Positions 30,258 to 40,610 of a stretch of 64,000 nucleotides of DNA are shown here, piece by piece. Location of the stretch: NCBI RefSeq assembly GCF_000686805.1, contig NZ_KK366017.1, forward strand, positions 558,001 to 622,000, read 5' to 3'. A program made the translations under genes and the position numbers. This DNA comes from Bacillus sp. UNC41MFS5. Its GTDB lineage: Bacteria > Bacillota > Bacilli > Bacillales_B > DSM-18226. Positions within the stretch are counted from its first letter, which is position 1. The number at the start of each line of letters is the position of its first letter. The notes beneath the pieces were generated by a model, which was not told the DNA's origin, ran no database searches, and saw only the letters and a program-made list of their open reading frames with translations.

Positions 30258-32289
30258 TCAATCAATAACCGTCATAAAGGGAATTGGTGAAGAAACTGCT
30301 GAAATTTTTTCAGAAATGAAAATCTTTACGATAAATGATTTATTGGAGTATTTTCCTTATCGTTATGAAGATTACCGCCTCCGTGAAATAACAGAGGTGC
30401 AGCATGATGAGAAAGTAACAGTGGAAGGGAAGGTTCACAGTGAGCCTTCTCTTAGCTATTTTGGCAGGAAGAAATCAAAACTAATGTTCCGGCTTTTTGT
30501 TGGAGCGCATTTGATTAAGGTAGTCTTTTTTAACCAACCCTATTTAAAAAATAAAATCACCATCAATGAAACCATTACCGTCACAGGGAAATGGGATGCC
30601 CATCGGCAGACGATTACGGCAAATGAGATGCAGATGGGAACAAATGCAAAAACAAAAGATTTTGAGCCCGTTTATTCGTTAAGAGGGAAATTAACGACAA
30701 AGGGAATACGGAAATTTATCAGCATTGCTTTTCAACAATATGGACAATTTATTGAAGAAACGCTGCCAATCGCTTTTTTAAAAAAATATCGATTACTAGA
30801 TAGGCAGTCTGCTTTCAAAGCGATGCACTTTCCAGACAGCCAAGAAGATGTGAAACAAGCGAGAAGGCGTATTGTTTATGAAGAATTTCTTTTGTTTCAA
30901 TTAAAAATGCAAGCATTAAGGAAATTTGAACGCGAGCATTCCCCTGGAGTTTGCCAAAACTATGATGTAACAAAAGTAAAGGAATTTATTAATAGCCTTC
31001 CTTTTCCGTTAACAAATGCCCAAGCACGTGTAGTAAAAGAAGTATTAGCAGAACTAAAATCACCACTTCGTATGAATCGATTGCTGCAGGGAGATGTAGG
31101 TTCGGGAAAAACAGTGGTTGCAGCTATTGGTTTGTATGCCAGTGTTACCGCAGGTTTTCAAGGTGCACTTATGGTGCCGACAGAAATATTGGCGGAGCAG
31201 CATGCGGAAAGCTTAAAAAGTATGTTAGAACCATTTAATATCAGATGCGAACTTCTGACGAGTTCGATAAAGGGGAAGCGAAGAAAAGAAATCCTTCGCG
31301 AACTAGCAGAAGGGAACGTTGATATCTTAATTGGTACACACGCCCTAATTCAAGATGAGGTAACTTTCAAGAGACTCGGTTTTGTTATCACGGATGAACA
31401 GCATCGCTTTGGCGTGGAACAGCGAAGAGTACTGAGAGAAAAAGGTGAGAATCCAGACGTATTGTTCATGACGGCGACGCCAATCCCACGTACACTTGCG
31501 ATTACGGTATTTGGTGAAATGGATGTATCAATCATTGATGAGATGCCAGCAGGTAGAAAAACGATAGAAACCTATTGGGCCAAACCAGAAATGCTTGACC
31601 GTGTACTTGCTTTTGTTGAAAAAGAACTACAAAAAGGTCACCAAGCCTATGTTATTTGTCCGCTTATTGAAGAATCAGAAAAGCTTGATGTTCAAAATGC
31701 CATTGACGTGTACAATACATTAAGTCATTATTTTCAAAACCGATTTAAAGCGGGTCTTATGCATGGCCGCTTAAGCTCAGAAGAAAAGGACTCTGTAATG
31801 AAGGCATTTAGTGCGAACGAAGTACAGGTACTAGTTTCAACGACCGTTGTAGAGGTGGGGGTAAATGTACCGAATGCGACCATGATGGTCATTTATGATG
31901 CTGAAAGGTTTGGCCTTTCACAGCTTCATCAGCTGCGCGGCAGAGTTGGACGCGGCAGTGATCAATCCTACTGCATTTTGCTGGCAAGTCCAAAATCAGA
32001 AGTGGGCCAAGAACGCATGCGGATTATGACCGAAACGAACGATGGCTTCGTATTAAGTGAAAAAGACTTAGAGCTTAGAGGGCCAGGAGACTTTTTTGGC
32101 AGAAAACAAAGCGGGGTTCCTGAATTTAAGGTCGCAGATATGGTTCATGATTATCGAGCCCTAGAAACTGCACGAAATGATGCAGTGATGTTGATTCAGT
32201 CTGAAACATTTTGGACAGCCCCAGAATATCAATACCTAAGAAATATCCTCGATGAATCAGGCGTTTTAGAAGGGGAGAAACTAGATTAA
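30241..32289 (+). CDS. recG: ATP-dependent DNA helicase RecG
   Basis: Branch-migrating helicase that rescues stalled replication forks and processes recombination intermediates. The 682-residue product has the N-terminal wedge/OB domain (PYRYEDYRLREI, VTVEGKVHSEPS), Walker A GDVGSGKTVVAA near residue 287, the DEQH box (ITDEQHRFGVEQR), TATPIPRT, and C-terminal motifs with QLRGRVGRG. GTG 30241 (VNPHLNQSITVIKGIG) is the best start by family length, but no good Shine-Dalgarno precedes it; GTG 30199 is an in-frame alternative. The start lies inside the sdaAA remnant, so initiation may once have been coupled to sdaAA translation. Confidence 0.93.
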   Translation: MNPHLNQSITVIKGIGEETAEIFSEMKIFTINDLLEYFPYRYEDYRLREITEVQHDEKVTVEGKVHSEPSLSYFGRKKSKLMFRLFVGAHLIKVVFFNQPYLKNKITINETITVTGKWDAHRQTITANEMQMGTNAKTKDFEPVYSLRGKLTTKGIRKFISIAFQQYGQFIEETLPIAFLKKYRLLDRQSAFKAMHFPDSQEDVKQARRRIVYEEFLLFQLKMQALRKFEREHSPGVCQNYDVTKVKEFINSLPFPLTNAQARVVKEVLAELKSPLRMNRLLQGDVGSGKTVVAAIGLYASVTAGFQGALMVPTEILAEQHAESLKSMLEPFNIRCELLTSSIKGKRRKEILRELAEGNVDILIGTHALIQDEVTFKRLGFVITDEQHRFGVEQRRVLREKGENPDVLFMTATPIPRTLAITVFGEMDVSIIDEMPAGRKTIETYWAKPEMLDRVLAFVEKELQKGHQAYVICPLIEESEKLDVQNAIDVYNTLSHYFQNRFKAGLMHGRLSSEEKDSVMKAFSANEVQVLVSTTVVEVGVNVPNATMMVIYDAERFGLSQLHQLRGRVGRGSDQSYCILLASPKSEVGQERMRIMTETNDGFVLSEKDLELRGPGDFFGRKQSGVPEFKVADMVHDYRALETARNDAVMLIQSETFWTAPEYQYLRNILDESGVLEGEKLD

Positions 32290-32323
32290 ACCAAACTTTT
32301 TCCTCTTAAAGGGTTCTTTGTTG

Positions 32324-32374
32324 GAAAAAGCAGAAGGTCTGAATAAAAAACTAATTCTTGCAATCTGCTTTTTC
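32324..32374 (+). terminator. Long-loop inverted repeat between recG and fapR
   Basis: GAAAAAGCAGA (32324-32334) and TCTGCTTTTTC (32364-32374) are perfect 11-base complements with a 29-base loop; the second arm is T-rich. It could act as a recG terminator. Its loop contains the -35 box and its second arm fills part of the spacer of the fapR promoter. Confidence 0.5.
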
Positions 32375-32386
32375 AAATTTTATACT
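32358..32386 (+). promoter_or_regulatory. Sigma-A promoter of fapR-plsX-fabD-fabG
   Basis: TTGCAA (32358-32363) and TATACT (32381-32386) are spaced by 17 bases, with a predicted start near 32393, inside the FapR operator. Confidence 0.75.
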
Positions 32387-32390
32387 ACTA

Positions 32391-32407
32391 TTAGTACCTA
32401 GTCATAA
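32391..32407 (+). promoter_or_regulatory. FapR operator at the fapR promoter
   Basis: TTAGTACCTAGTCATAA closely matches the known FapR operator of Bacillus lipid genes (recalled form TTAGTACCTAGTCTTAA). It overlaps the predicted transcription start, so FapR would block its own operon unless malonyl-CoA is bound. Confidence 0.85.
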
Positions 32408-32430
32408 GATCTCGGACGGTGTAATCATAC

Positions 32431-32997
32431 ATGCGAAAAAGTAAAAAAGAGCGACAAGAATTGTTGACCACGACAATTAAAGAGAATCCTTTTATTACGG
32501 ATGAAGACTTAGCAGAAAAGTTTCAAGTAAGTGTACAAACCATTCGTCTTGATCGTTTAGAATTATCAATTCCTGAACTCAGGGAGCGGATTAAGACAGT
32601 AGCTGAGAAACGATTTGATGATGAAGTCCTCTCATTACCGCTTGAAGAAGTGATTGGTGAAATTATTCATATAGAATTGGATCAGAATGCCATTTCGATT
32701 TTTGATGTAAAAAAAGAGCATGTCTTTATACGAAATAACATAGCACGTGGCCATCATGTATTCGCTCAGGCTAATTCTTTAGCAGTAGCTGTAATAAATG
32801 ATGAACTGGCGTTAACAGCAAAAGCGAATATTCAATTTAAACGTTTGGTTAAACTGAATGAGCGGGTTATTGCTAAAGCTAAGGTTACAAAAATTGATCG
32901 GAATCAAGGTAGAACGAGTGTCGAAGTAACAAGTTTTGTCAATAATGAACTTGTTTTTACCGGAGAATTTGAAATGTACCGTTCGAAAAATCGGTAG
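32431..32997 (+). CDS. fapR: Malonyl-CoA-responsive lipid regulator FapR
   Basis: Transcription repressor of fatty acid and phospholipid genes; malonyl-CoA releases it from DNA. The 188-residue product has an N-terminal DeoR-like helix-turn-helix ([21 protein letters not shown], about 22-42) and a C-terminal hotdog-fold effector domain (about 75-185) with the [20 protein letters not shown] region that forms the malonyl-CoA site in the family. ATG 32431 has only a weak ribosome site (GGACGGTG). It starts the operon with plsX, fabD and fabG and is preceded by its own operator. Confidence 0.94.
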   Translation: MRKSKKERQELLTTTIKENPFITDEDLAEKFQVSVQTIRLDRLELSIPELRERIKTVAEKRFDDEVLSLPLEEVIGEIIHIELDQNAISIFDVKKEHVFIRNNIARGHHVFAQANSLAVAVINDELALTAKANIQFKRLVKLNERVIAKAKVTKIDRNQGRTSVEVTSFVNNELVFTGEFEMYRSKNR

Positions 32998-33010
32998 AGG
33001 ATGAGGAAAA

Positions 33011-34030
33011 ATGAAACTAGCAATCGATGCCATGGGCGGCGATAATGCTCCCAAAGAAATCGTATTAGGGGCACTTAAAGCTGTACAAGCATTTTCAGAT
33101 ATACATATTACCCTTGTCGGGGATGAAAATAAAATAAAAGAAACCTTAACAAATCATGATCGAATCAATGTCATCCATACAACGGAAGTAATCCTCGGAA
33201 CAGATGAGCCTGTTAAAGCGGTTCGGCGCAAAAAGAATGCCTCGATGGTGTTAGCCGCACAGCAAGTGGCTGATGGAATGGCAGATGCATGTATTTCAGC
33301 AGGAAATACAGGTGCGTTAGTGGCTGCTGGACTTTTTGTGGTAGGAAGAATTTCTGGGATACACCGCCCAGCCTTAGCACCTACGCTGCCGACCATAGGC
33401 GGGGAGGGGTTCTTGTTATTAGATGTCGGGGCTAATGCGGATGCCAAGCCAGAGCATCTCCTCCAATATGGACTAATGGGCTCGATTTATAGTGAGAAAG
33501 TAAGAGGAATTTCCAAGCCAAGGGTCGGTCTTTTAAATATTGGGACTGAGGAAAAGAAAGGGAATGAACTTACCAAGCAAGCTTTCGAATTGTTGAAAGA
33601 TGCCGATATTAATTTTGTGGGAAATGTTGAAGCACGGGATTTATTAGATGGTGTGGCGGATGTGGTTGTGACCGATGGATTTACGGGAAACATGGTCCTA
33701 AAGTCAATTGAAGGCACGGCACTTTCCATGTTTAAAATGTTAAAAACGGCATTGATGAGTAGTTTTACAAGTAAATTAGCGGCAGCTGTGCTGAAACCGA
33801 ATCTTAAAACGTTAAAAAATACAATGGATTATTCTGAATATGGCGGTGCAGCTTTGTTTGGATTGAATGCCCCTGTAATAAAGGCGCATGGCTCATCCAA
33901 TGGTCAGGCTATATTTAGTGCAATAAGGCAAACAAGGGAAATGGTAAGTAACGATGTTGTTGGTTTAATTAAGATGTCATCTGAAGAAGCAGATTCTAAA
34001 GAAGCAGATTCTGAAAAAGTAGAACGGTAA
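33011..34030 (+). CDS. plsX: Phosphate acyltransferase PlsX
   Basis: Makes acyl-phosphate from acyl-ACP for PlsY, the first committed step of phospholipid synthesis; peripheral at the membrane. The 339-residue protein begins [18 protein letters not shown] and has the [23 protein letters not shown] and [13 protein letters not shown] family segments. ATG 33011 follows GAGGATGAGG. The C-terminal tail is extended by an acidic stretch whose codons form a 15-base tandem duplication (33983-33997 and 33998-34012, one mismatch). Confidence 0.96.
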   Translation: MKLAIDAMGGDNAPKEIVLGALKAVQAFSDIHITLVGDENKIKETLTNHDRINVIHTTEVILGTDEPVKAVRRKKNASMVLAAQQVADGMADACISAGNTGALVAAGLFVVGRISGIHRPALAPTLPTIGGEGFLLLDVGANADAKPEHLLQYGLMGSIYSEKVRGISKPRVGLLNIGTEEKKGNELTKQAFELLKDADINFVGNVEARDLLDGVADVVVTDGFTGNMVLKSIEGTALSMFKMLKTALMSSFTSKLAAAVLKPNLKTLKNTMDYSEYGGAALFGLNAPVIKAHGSSNGQAIFSAIRQTREMVSNDVVGLIKMSSEEADSKEADSEKVER

Positions 34031-34042
34031 AGGAGTTTTGAC

Positions 34043-34990
34043 ATGAATAAAATAGCATTCGTGTTTCCGGGACAAGGGTCACAAACGGTCGGAATGGGAA
34101 AAGAATTAGCTGGTAAACATTCCAAGGTTATGGATTTTTTTAGGAGAGCCGATGAGAAGCTAAATATCCCACTGAGTAAACTAATTTTTGAAGGCCCAAA
34201 GGAAGAGTTGACTATTACCTACAATACACAGCCTGCCCTATTAACAACAAGTATTGCTATTTTAGATTACTTTCAAAAATTTGGGATTAAGGCTGATTAC
34301 GTGGCTGGTCACAGCTTAGGGGAATATACGGCGCTTGTTGCTGCTGGAACACTTTCTTTTGAAGAAGGAGTATATGCCGTCAGAAAACGAGGCGAATTTA
34401 TGGAGAATGCGGTCCCAAATGGAGAAGGGTCAATGGCTGCCATACTAGGGCTTGACCGAGATCGTCTATTTGCAGTAACAAATGAGGTAAGTGAATCAGG
34501 CAATCCTGTTTCACTAGCAAACCTAAATTGCCCTGGCCAAATTGTCATATCTGGCTCAAGAAAAGGGGTCGAGTTGGCTAGTGCCAAAGCAAAAGAAGCA
34601 GGAGCAAAAAGGGCTCTTCCTCTAGAAGTTAGCGGCCCATTCCATTCCACTTTAATGAAGCCTGCTGCAGACCAGTTGCGTGAAGTTCTGGATGGAATTG
34701 AAATGAAGGATGCCGAAGTCCCGATCGTTGCAAATGTAACAGCAGAGCCGATTAGCTCAGCATCTGAAATGAAGGATAAATTAATTGAGCAGCTCTATTC
34801 TCCTGTATTATGGGAAGATTCTGTTCGCAAAATGATTGAGCTGGGTGTCGACACATTCATTGAAATCGGTCCTGGAAAAGTTCTTTCAGGTTTAATCAAA
34901 AAAATTGATAAAACAGTTACCACTTTCTCTGTCTCGGATGAGGAAAGTGCACAATCTGTTATTGATGCATTAAAGGAGGAGAAAATATGA
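34043..34990 (+). CDS. fabD: Malonyl-CoA:ACP transacylase
   Basis: Moves malonyl from CoA to acyl carrier protein to start fatty acid elongation. The 315-residue product has the PGQGSQ motif near residue 8, the nucleophilic serine in [10 protein letters not shown] near residue 92, the VSGPFHS histidine near residue 199, and NVTAEP. It lies 12 bases after plsX with AAAGGAG upstream, and overlaps fabG by ATGA. Confidence 0.96.
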   Translation: MNKIAFVFPGQGSQTVGMGKELAGKHSKVMDFFRRADEKLNIPLSKLIFEGPKEELTITYNTQPALLTTSIAILDYFQKFGIKADYVAGHSLGEYTALVAAGTLSFEEGVYAVRKRGEFMENAVPNGEGSMAAILGLDRDRLFAVTNEVSESGNPVSLANLNCPGQIVISGSRKGVELASAKAKEAGAKRALPLEVSGPFHSTLMKPAADQLREVLDGIEMKDAEVPIVANVTAEPISSASEMKDKLIEQLYSPVLWEDSVRKMIELGVDTFIEIGPGKVLSGLIKKIDKTVTTFSVSDEESAQSVIDALKEEKI

Positions 34991-35730
34991 ATCTTGAAGG
35001 GAAAGCAGCCCTTGTCACAGGTGCATCAAGAGGAATTGGCAGAGAAATTGCTCTCGAACTTGCAAGGCAAGGAGCCAATGTAGCCGTAAATTTTTCAGGC
35101 AGTGAAGCAAAAGCAAATGAGGTTGTCGATGAAATCAAAGCTCTTGGCAGAGAGGCATTCGCAGTAAAATGTAATGTATCAAACTCTGAAGAAGTTGCTG
35201 AGATGGTTAAAGGAACAATAGACAATTTTGGAAAACTTGATATTCTAGTCAATAATGCAGGGATTACAAAAGATAATTTGTTGATGAGAATGAAAGAAGA
35301 AGAATGGGATGATGTTATTAATATCAACCTTAAAGGTGTGTTCCTTTGTACTAAGGCGGTAACAAGACAAATGATGAAACAGCGGGTAGGTCGAATTATT
35401 AATATTGCATCAATTGTTGGCGTTAGTGGGAATCCAGGACAGGCTAACTATGTAGCTGCCAAAGCTGGGGTCATCGGATTAACAAAAACAACAGCGAAAG
35501 AATTGGCATCCCGTAACATTACTGTTAATGCAATCGCACCAGGCTTCATCACAACAGATATGACCGATAAATTACCGGAAGATGTAAAAACAGAAATGTT
35601 AAAACAGATTCCTTTGGCAAGGTTAGGAGAGCCTAAAGATATCGCCAAAATAACAGCGTTCCTTGCATCAGATGATTCGTCCTATATTACTGGACAAACA
35701 CTTCATATTGATGGTGGAATGGTAATGTAG
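34987..35730 (+). CDS. fabG: 3-oxoacyl-ACP reductase
   Basis: NADPH-dependent reductase of the fatty acid elongation cycle, a short-chain dehydrogenase. The 247-residue product has the cofactor motif TGASRGIG near residue 12, NNAG near residue 89, and the catalytic tetrad segment with NIASIVG and YVAAKAG (Tyr and Lys near residues 155-159). It starts in an ATGA overlap with fabD and ends the FapR-controlled group before the separate acpP promoter. Confidence 0.96.
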   Translation: MNLEGKAALVTGASRGIGREIALELARQGANVAVNFSGSEAKANEVVDEIKALGREAFAVKCNVSNSEEVAEMVKGTIDNFGKLDILVNNAGITKDNLLMRMKEEEWDDVININLKGVFLCTKAVTRQMMKQRVGRIINIASIVGVSGNPGQANYVAAKAGVIGLTKTTAKELASRNITVNAIAPGFITTDMTDKLPEDVKTEMLKQIPLARLGEPKDIAKITAFLASDDSSYITGQTLHIDGGMVM

Positions 35731-35800
35731 CTAGACAGTTCAAAAAGTTCAAAATACAAAAAGTAATAAAAACCTAGTGTATTATTTTGTTGAAATACTC

Positions 35801-35806
35801 TATAAT
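35801..35806 (+). promoter_or_regulatory. -10 box before acpP
   Basis: A perfect TATAAT at 35801-35806, 24 bases before the acpP ATG. No good -35 box at 16-18 bases upstream was seen, so only the -10 is called. Confidence 0.45.
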
Positions 35807-35829
35807 AGCTTGAGGGGAGGTGAACAGGC

Positions 35830-36063
35830 ATGGCAGAGGTATTAGAACGTGTAACAAAAATCATCGTTGACCGCTTAGGTGTAGATGAATCTCAAGTTAA
35901 ACTTGAAGCTTCATTTAAAGATGATCTTGGTGCTGATTCCCTTGACGTAGTTGAACTAGTTATGGAATTAGAAGATGAGTTCGATATGGAAATTTCTGAC
36001 GATGATGCTGAAAAAATTAGCACAGTTGGTGACGCTGTTAATTACATACAAAGCACAAAGTAA
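35830..36063 (+). CDS. acpP: Acyl carrier protein
   Basis: 77-residue carrier that holds growing acyl chains on a 4'-phosphopantetheine arm. The attachment serine is Ser37 in [10 protein letters not shown], and the protein is highly acidic as expected. ATG 35830 follows GGGGAGGTGA. The fabG-acpP gap is 99 bases with its own -10 box, so acpP can be expressed independently of the FapR group. Two hairpins follow (36082-36107 and 36122-36150). Confidence 0.97.
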   Translation: MAEVLERVTKIIVDRLGVDESQVKLEASFKDDLGADSLDVVELVMELEDEFDMEISDDDAEKISTVGDAVNYIQSTK

Positions 36064-36081
36064 TCGTTGGATTTCTTCACA

Positions 36082-36110
36082 AAAGCTCCGTTTTCAAACG
36101 GGGCTTTATT
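36082..36110 (+). terminator. Terminator after acpP (first hairpin)
   Basis: AAAGCTCCGTTT and AAACGGGGCTTT form a 12-base stem with one wobble and a 2-base gap, followed by TTATT. A short U run makes it a moderate terminator. Confidence 0.7.
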
Positions 36111-36121
36111 CTGTAAAATAG

Positions 36122-36154
36122 AACTTGGCTTCCAACAGTGATGCCAAGTTTCTT
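36122..36154 (+). terminator. Second hairpin after acpP
   Basis: AACTTGGC (36122-36129) and GCCAAGTT (36143-36150) form a perfect 8-base stem with a 13-base loop, followed by TCTTT. Probably a back-up terminator. Confidence 0.5.
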
Positions 36155-36231
36155 TGCGTTTTGCGAAAAACTTTTTTAAACTAGAATGTAGTAGTGTGTA
36201 AATTATTTGATGCAAGGTGGAGAAGTTTTAT

Positions 36232-36972
36232 ATGCGCAAGAACAATAATGAAAAAGAGTTGAATAATCGCGCAAAAGAAAATCTTTTTAAAGGTTTTCAA
36301 CATACGATTGGTATTTCGATGGAGAACGAAAAATTATTAAAACAAGCATTTACTCATTCATCCTATGTGAATGAGCATCGCAGAAAGCCTTTCGAAGACA
36401 ATGAAAGACTTGAGTTTTTAGGGGATGCTGTTCTTGAGCTAACTGTTTCACAATTCCTTTACAAAAAATATCCAACAATGACCGAGGGCGAATTGACAAA
36501 ACTTCGAGCAGCCATAGTTTGCGAGCCGTCTCTAGTATCTTTTGCTAATGAATTACATTTTGGAAAATTAGTATTGTTAGGTAAAGGTGAAGAGATGACA
36601 GGTGGTAGAGAACGTCCAGCTTTATTAGCTGATGTTTTTGAAGCATTCATCGGGGCCCTTTATTTAGACCAAGGAATTGAAACAGTGATTAGTTTTCTTG
36701 AGAAAGTAGTCTTCCCTAAAATAAATGCTGGTGCTTTTTCTCATGTGATGGATTATAAAAGTCAATTACAGGAGCTCATTCAGCGAGATGGAACAGGGAC
36801 AATTGAATATCGTGTACTTCAAGAAATAGGACCTGCCCACAACAAAGAATTTGTTTCTAAAGTTTCCTTGAATGGCAAGGAATTAGGTGTAGGAACCGGA
36901 AAATCAAAGAAGGAAGCCGAACAACATGCCGCCCAAATGGCTTTAGACATATTAAAGGCAAAAACAACTTAG
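36232..36972 (+). CDS. rnc: Ribonuclease III
   Basis: Double-strand-specific endoribonuclease for rRNA, SRP RNA and mRNA processing. The 246-residue product has the catalytic [16 protein letters not shown] motif near residue 58 and a C-terminal double-stranded RNA-binding domain (about 170-240, with [15 protein letters not shown]). ATG 36232 was chosen because AAGGTGGAG lies about 10 bases upstream; the GTG at 36217 overlaps that site. It precedes smc, as in B. subtilis. Confidence 0.95.
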   Translation: MRKNNNEKELNNRAKENLFKGFQHTIGISMENEKLLKQAFTHSSYVNEHRRKPFEDNERLEFLGDAVLELTVSQFLYKKYPTMTEGELTKLRAAIVCEPSLVSFANELHFGKLVLLGKGEEMTGGRERPALLADVFEAFIGALYLDQGIETVISFLEKVVFPKINAGAFSHVMDYKSQLQELIQRDGTGTIEYRVLQEIGPAHNKEFVSKVSLNGKELGVGTGKSKKEAEQHAAQMALDILKAKTT

Positions 36973-37026
36973 AATGACAAAATGTTAGCAAGGAGTCCAA
37001 CTTGCATGCATAGGGAGGATTAAGAA

Positions 37027-40000
37027 ATGTTTCTAAAACGGTTGGACATTATTGGCTTTAAGTCCTTCGCTGATCGTATTGGTGTTGATTTTGTTCCAGG
37101 CGTAACGGCGGTGGTAGGTCCCAATGGCAGTGGAAAAAGTAATATAACCGATGCCATCCGTTGGGTTTTGGGGGAACAATCAGCTAAATCGCTAAGAGGC
37201 AGCAAAATGGAGGATATTATTTTTGGCGGAAGTGACACAAGAAAGCCTCTTAATTTTGCTGAAGTGACATTGACCTTAGATAACCAAGAGCAAGGCTTGT
37301 CCCTTGATTATAACGAGGTAAGTGTGACGAGAAGAGTAACCCGATCGGGTGAGAGTGAATTCTTAATAAATAAACAGCAATGCCGTCTTAAAGATATTAT
37401 TGATTTATTCATGGATTCTGGGCTGGGGCGAGAAGCATTTTCGATTATTAGCCAAGGAAAAGTGGAGGAAATATTAAATAGTAAAGCAGAAGAAAGACGA
37501 ACCATTTTTGATGAAGCTGCTGGGGTTCTAAAGTATAAGCATCGTAAGAAAAAGGCAGAAGTGAAATTGTTTGAGACTCAGGACAATTTAAACCGCGTAA
37601 ATGATATACTTCACGAACTCGAAAGCCAAGTTGAACCATTAAAAATACAGGCATCAATGGCCAAAGATTTTCTGGAGAAAAAAGAGGAACTTGAAAAGTT
37701 TGAGGTTTCCTTAACTGTTTATGAAATTGAAGATCTCCACCAAAAATGGGAAGACCTTTCAAAGCAGTTAAAAGTACATCAGGAGGATGAACTCAAAATC
37801 TCATCTGAACTGCAAGTAAAGGAAGCTAAGATTGTTGAAAAAAGAGATCAAATAGCTGCGTTCGATGAGTCCATTACTGACCTGCAAAACGTTCTTCTTC
37901 ATGCAACAGAGGAACTAGAAAAGCTTGAGGGGCGAAAAGAAGTCTTAAAAGAACGGAAGAAAAATTCTTCCCAAAATAAAGAACAGCTTCAAACGAACAT
38001 TACTGAAATAACTGATAAAATTAGCCAATTAAAAAAGAATCGTGACAGCTTTTCTACTTCTGCTGAAGAACTAAGTAAGCAAGTGAACCAATTACAAGTA
38101 CAATTAAAAGAAAAACAGTCAAAACTGCAATTATTTAATGAAAATATTGAAGAAAAAATAGAGAACTTAAAAAGTGAATATATTGAAATACTTAACGACC
38201 AAGCTGGCGCAAAAAATGAATTGAAATACATTGAACAGCAGCTTGAACAGCAGGAAAGAAAAAGTTCCCGTCTAGATATTGAAAATGACAAGTTTATTGA
38301 AGAGCGGCAAATCGCGAAAGGTAAGAAATCAGATATCCAATCCTCATTAAACGAAATACAACAAAAAATAGAGGGTCAAGTCGGTACCTATAGAGAAAAG
38401 CAACGAAAGCTTGAAACATCGAAAAATAATTATCAAAAACAGGAAAAGACTTTGTACCAGGCATATCAAATTCTTCAGCAGGCACAGTCAAGAAAAGATA
38501 TGCTCGAAGAAATGGAAGAAGATTACTCAGGCTTTTTTCAAGGTGTCAAAGAGGTTCTTAAAGTACGTGGGAAAAATCTCAAGGGAATTGAAGGGGCTGT
38601 AGCGGAACTTGTTACCGTTCCAAAAGAGTATGAAACCGCATTAGAAACTGCTTTTGGCGGGTCACTACAGCATATTGTGGTGGATAATGAACCAAATGCA
38701 CGATCAGCCATTCAATATTTGAAACAAAATTCCTTTGGCAGGGCTACATTTTTACCTTTGAGTGTCATTAAGGGGAGAGCATTGTCTCCAGTCCAATTAT
38801 CTTCGATTCAAAATCATCCATCTTTTATTGGAACAGCCGTGAGCCTTGTGAAATTTGATCCTAAGTTCGCGGAGGTTATGAGCAGCCTTCTTGGAAATGT
38901 GGTTATAACGAGAGACTTAAAAGGTGCCAATGAATTAGCAAAAATTCTTCAATACCGCAGCCGGATGGTTACACTTGATGGGGATATCGTCAATCCTGGC
39001 GGTTCAATGACAGGTGGAGCGGTTAAGCAAAAAAACTCTTCTTTATTAACTCGTAAGGGGGAACTTGAGGAACTAAAAGAAAAGTTAATTGTGATGGAAG
39101 AAAAAACAATCCAGTTAGAGAATCTTGTAAAATCATTAAAAACAGAGGTTCAAGATTTAGAGAATTTGCTGGATGAAATGCGTAAAAATGGTGAAGATTT
39201 GAGATTAAGGGAACTGACACTAAAGGGCGACCTTCGCCAAGCAGAGCTCGAAGAAAAAAACATTAATGAACGATTAGCTATATATGACCTTGAAAAAGGG
39301 CAATTTTCTGATGAGAAAACAACCCTAACCAATAGAAAAAATGAATTATCTACTGCAATGGATGACTACAAAACCTCTTTAGTAAAACTAGATGCACAAA
39401 TATCGAAACTTTCGGAACAAAAGTCGAATGATCTGACTTCAAAAGAAGCACTTTCGAATGAAATAAATGATTTAAAAGTTGCCTTTGCCTCCAAGAATGA
39501 ACAGTATATGAGTACACAAGAACGCTTAGCTCAATTACAAGCGGATTTAGATGAGAGTAAACAAAAGCTTACCTTGTATACCGAAGACCTCAATCTGTTA
39601 ACTTCGGAAATGACAAATAGTTCATCCGGTGAGGCGCAGTTAGAAACTGCTGCAATTCGGAAACAACAAGATAAAGATGCCGCATTGAAGTTAATTTCTG
39701 TACGAAGAGAAGAACGCTTAACTCTAAAGACGACATTAGAAGATTTAGAATTGGAAGTAAAAGAATTAAAACGACTTCAGCGTGGGTTGATTGTTGTTTT
39801 AAAAGACGAGGAAGTAAAAATTAACCGTTTGGATGTAGACCTTGAAAACCGTTTTGCCCGCTTAAGGGAAGAATATCTTTTATCGTTTGAAGGTGCTAAG
39901 GAGCAATATCCATTAACCATACCGATAGAAGAGGCTAGGAAGAAGGTTAAGCTCATCAAACTGGCCATCGAGGAACTTGGAAATGTGAACATCGGAGCGA

Positions 40001-40593
40001 TTGATGAATATGATCGTGTATCTGAACGATATGAGTTTCTTAATGAACAAAAGACAGATCTCCAGGAGGCTAAAGAAACTCTTTACATGGTAATAGAGGA
40101 AATGGATGAGGAAATGAAAAAACGCTTTGAACAAACCTTCAATGGTATTCGAGAGCATTTTGAGCCAGTATTCAGGTCACTCTTTGGCGGGGGAAGAGCA
40201 GATTTAGTACTTACCATCCCTGGAGATCTATTAAATACAGGTGTCGAAATTGTTGCACAGCCGCCGGGAAAGAAACTGCAAAATTTAAGCTTATTATCAG
40301 GTGGAGAACGAGCATTAACAGCTATAGCACTCCTCTTTTCAATTTTAAAAGTCCGGCCTGTCCCATTCTGTATTCTTGATGAGGTTGAAGCTGCCCTGGA
40401 TGAAGCGAATGTCCAGCGCTTTAGCCAGTACCTAAAACGATATAGTAAGGAGACTCAATTTATTGTAATTACCCACCGCAAAGGAACGATGGAGGAAGCG
40501 GACGTATTATACGGAGTAACCATGCAAGAATCAGGCGTTTCAAAGCTTGTATCCGTACGCTTAGAGGATACCAAAGAGCTTGTTGAATCTTAA
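37027..40593 (+). CDS. smc: Chromosome segregation ATPase SMC
   Basis: Core of the condensin complex (with ScpA and ScpB) that organises and segregates the chromosome. The 1188-residue protein has the N-terminal Walker A GPNGSGKSN near residue 32, two long coiled coils flanking a hinge (about 510-670, with GGSLQHIVVDNEPNARSAI), and the C-terminal ABC signature LLSGGERALTAIA and Walker B FCILDEVEAALD. Length is normal. ATG 37027 follows AGGGAGGA. ftsY begins 17 bases after the stop, as is usual in Bacilli. Confidence 0.97.
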   Translation: MFLKRLDIIGFKSFADRIGVDFVPGVTAVVGPNGSGKSNITDAIRWVLGEQSAKSLRGSKMEDIIFGGSDTRKPLNFAEVTLTLDNQEQGLSLDYNEVSVTRRVTRSGESEFLINKQQCRLKDIIDLFMDSGLGREAFSIISQGKVEEILNSKAEERRTIFDEAAGVLKYKHRKKKAEVKLFETQDNLNRVNDILHELESQVEPLKIQASMAKDFLEKKEELEKFEVSLTVYEIEDLHQKWEDLSKQLKVHQEDELKISSELQVKEAKIVEKRDQIAAFDESITDLQNVLLHATEELEKLEGRKEVLKERKKNSSQNKEQLQTNITEITDKISQLKKNRDSFSTSAEELSKQVNQLQVQLKEKQSKLQLFNENIEEKIENLKSEYIEILNDQAGAKNELKYIEQQLEQQERKSSRLDIENDKFIEERQIAKGKKSDIQSSLNEIQQKIEGQVGTYREKQRKLETSKNNYQKQEKTLYQAYQILQQAQSRKDMLEEMEEDYSGFFQGVKEVLKVRGKNLKGIEGAVAELVTVPKEYETALETAFGGSLQHIVVDNEPNARSAIQYLKQNSFGRATFLPLSVIKGRALSPVQLSSIQNHPSFIGTAVSLVKFDPKFAEVMSSLLGNVVITRDLKGANELAKILQYRSRMVTLDGDIVNPGGSMTGGAVKQKNSSLLTRKGELEELKEKLIVMEEKTIQLENLVKSLKTEVQDLENLLDEMRKNGEDLRLRELTLKGDLRQAELEEKNINERLAIYDLEKGQFSDEKTTLTNRKNELSTAMDDYKTSLVKLDAQISKLSEQKSNDLTSKEALSNEINDLKVAFASKNEQYMSTQERLAQLQADLDESKQKLTLYTEDLNLLTSEMTNSSSGEAQLETAAIRKQQDKDAALKLISVRREERLTLKTTLEDLELEVKELKRLQRGLIVVLKDEEVKINRLDVDLENRFARLREEYLLSFEGAKEQYPLTIPIEEARKKVKLIKLAIEELGNVNIGAIDEYDRVSERYEFLNEQKTDLQEAKETLYMVIEEMDEEMKKRFEQTFNGIREHFEPVFRSLFGGGRADLVLTIPGDLLNTGVEIVAQPPGKKLQNLSLLSGGERALTAIALLFSILKVRPVPFCILDEVEAALDEANVQRFSQYLKRYSKETQFIVITHRKGTMEEADVLYGVTMQESGVSKLVSVRLEDTKELVES

Positions 40594-40610
40594 AATTAGG
40601 AAGTGAGAAA

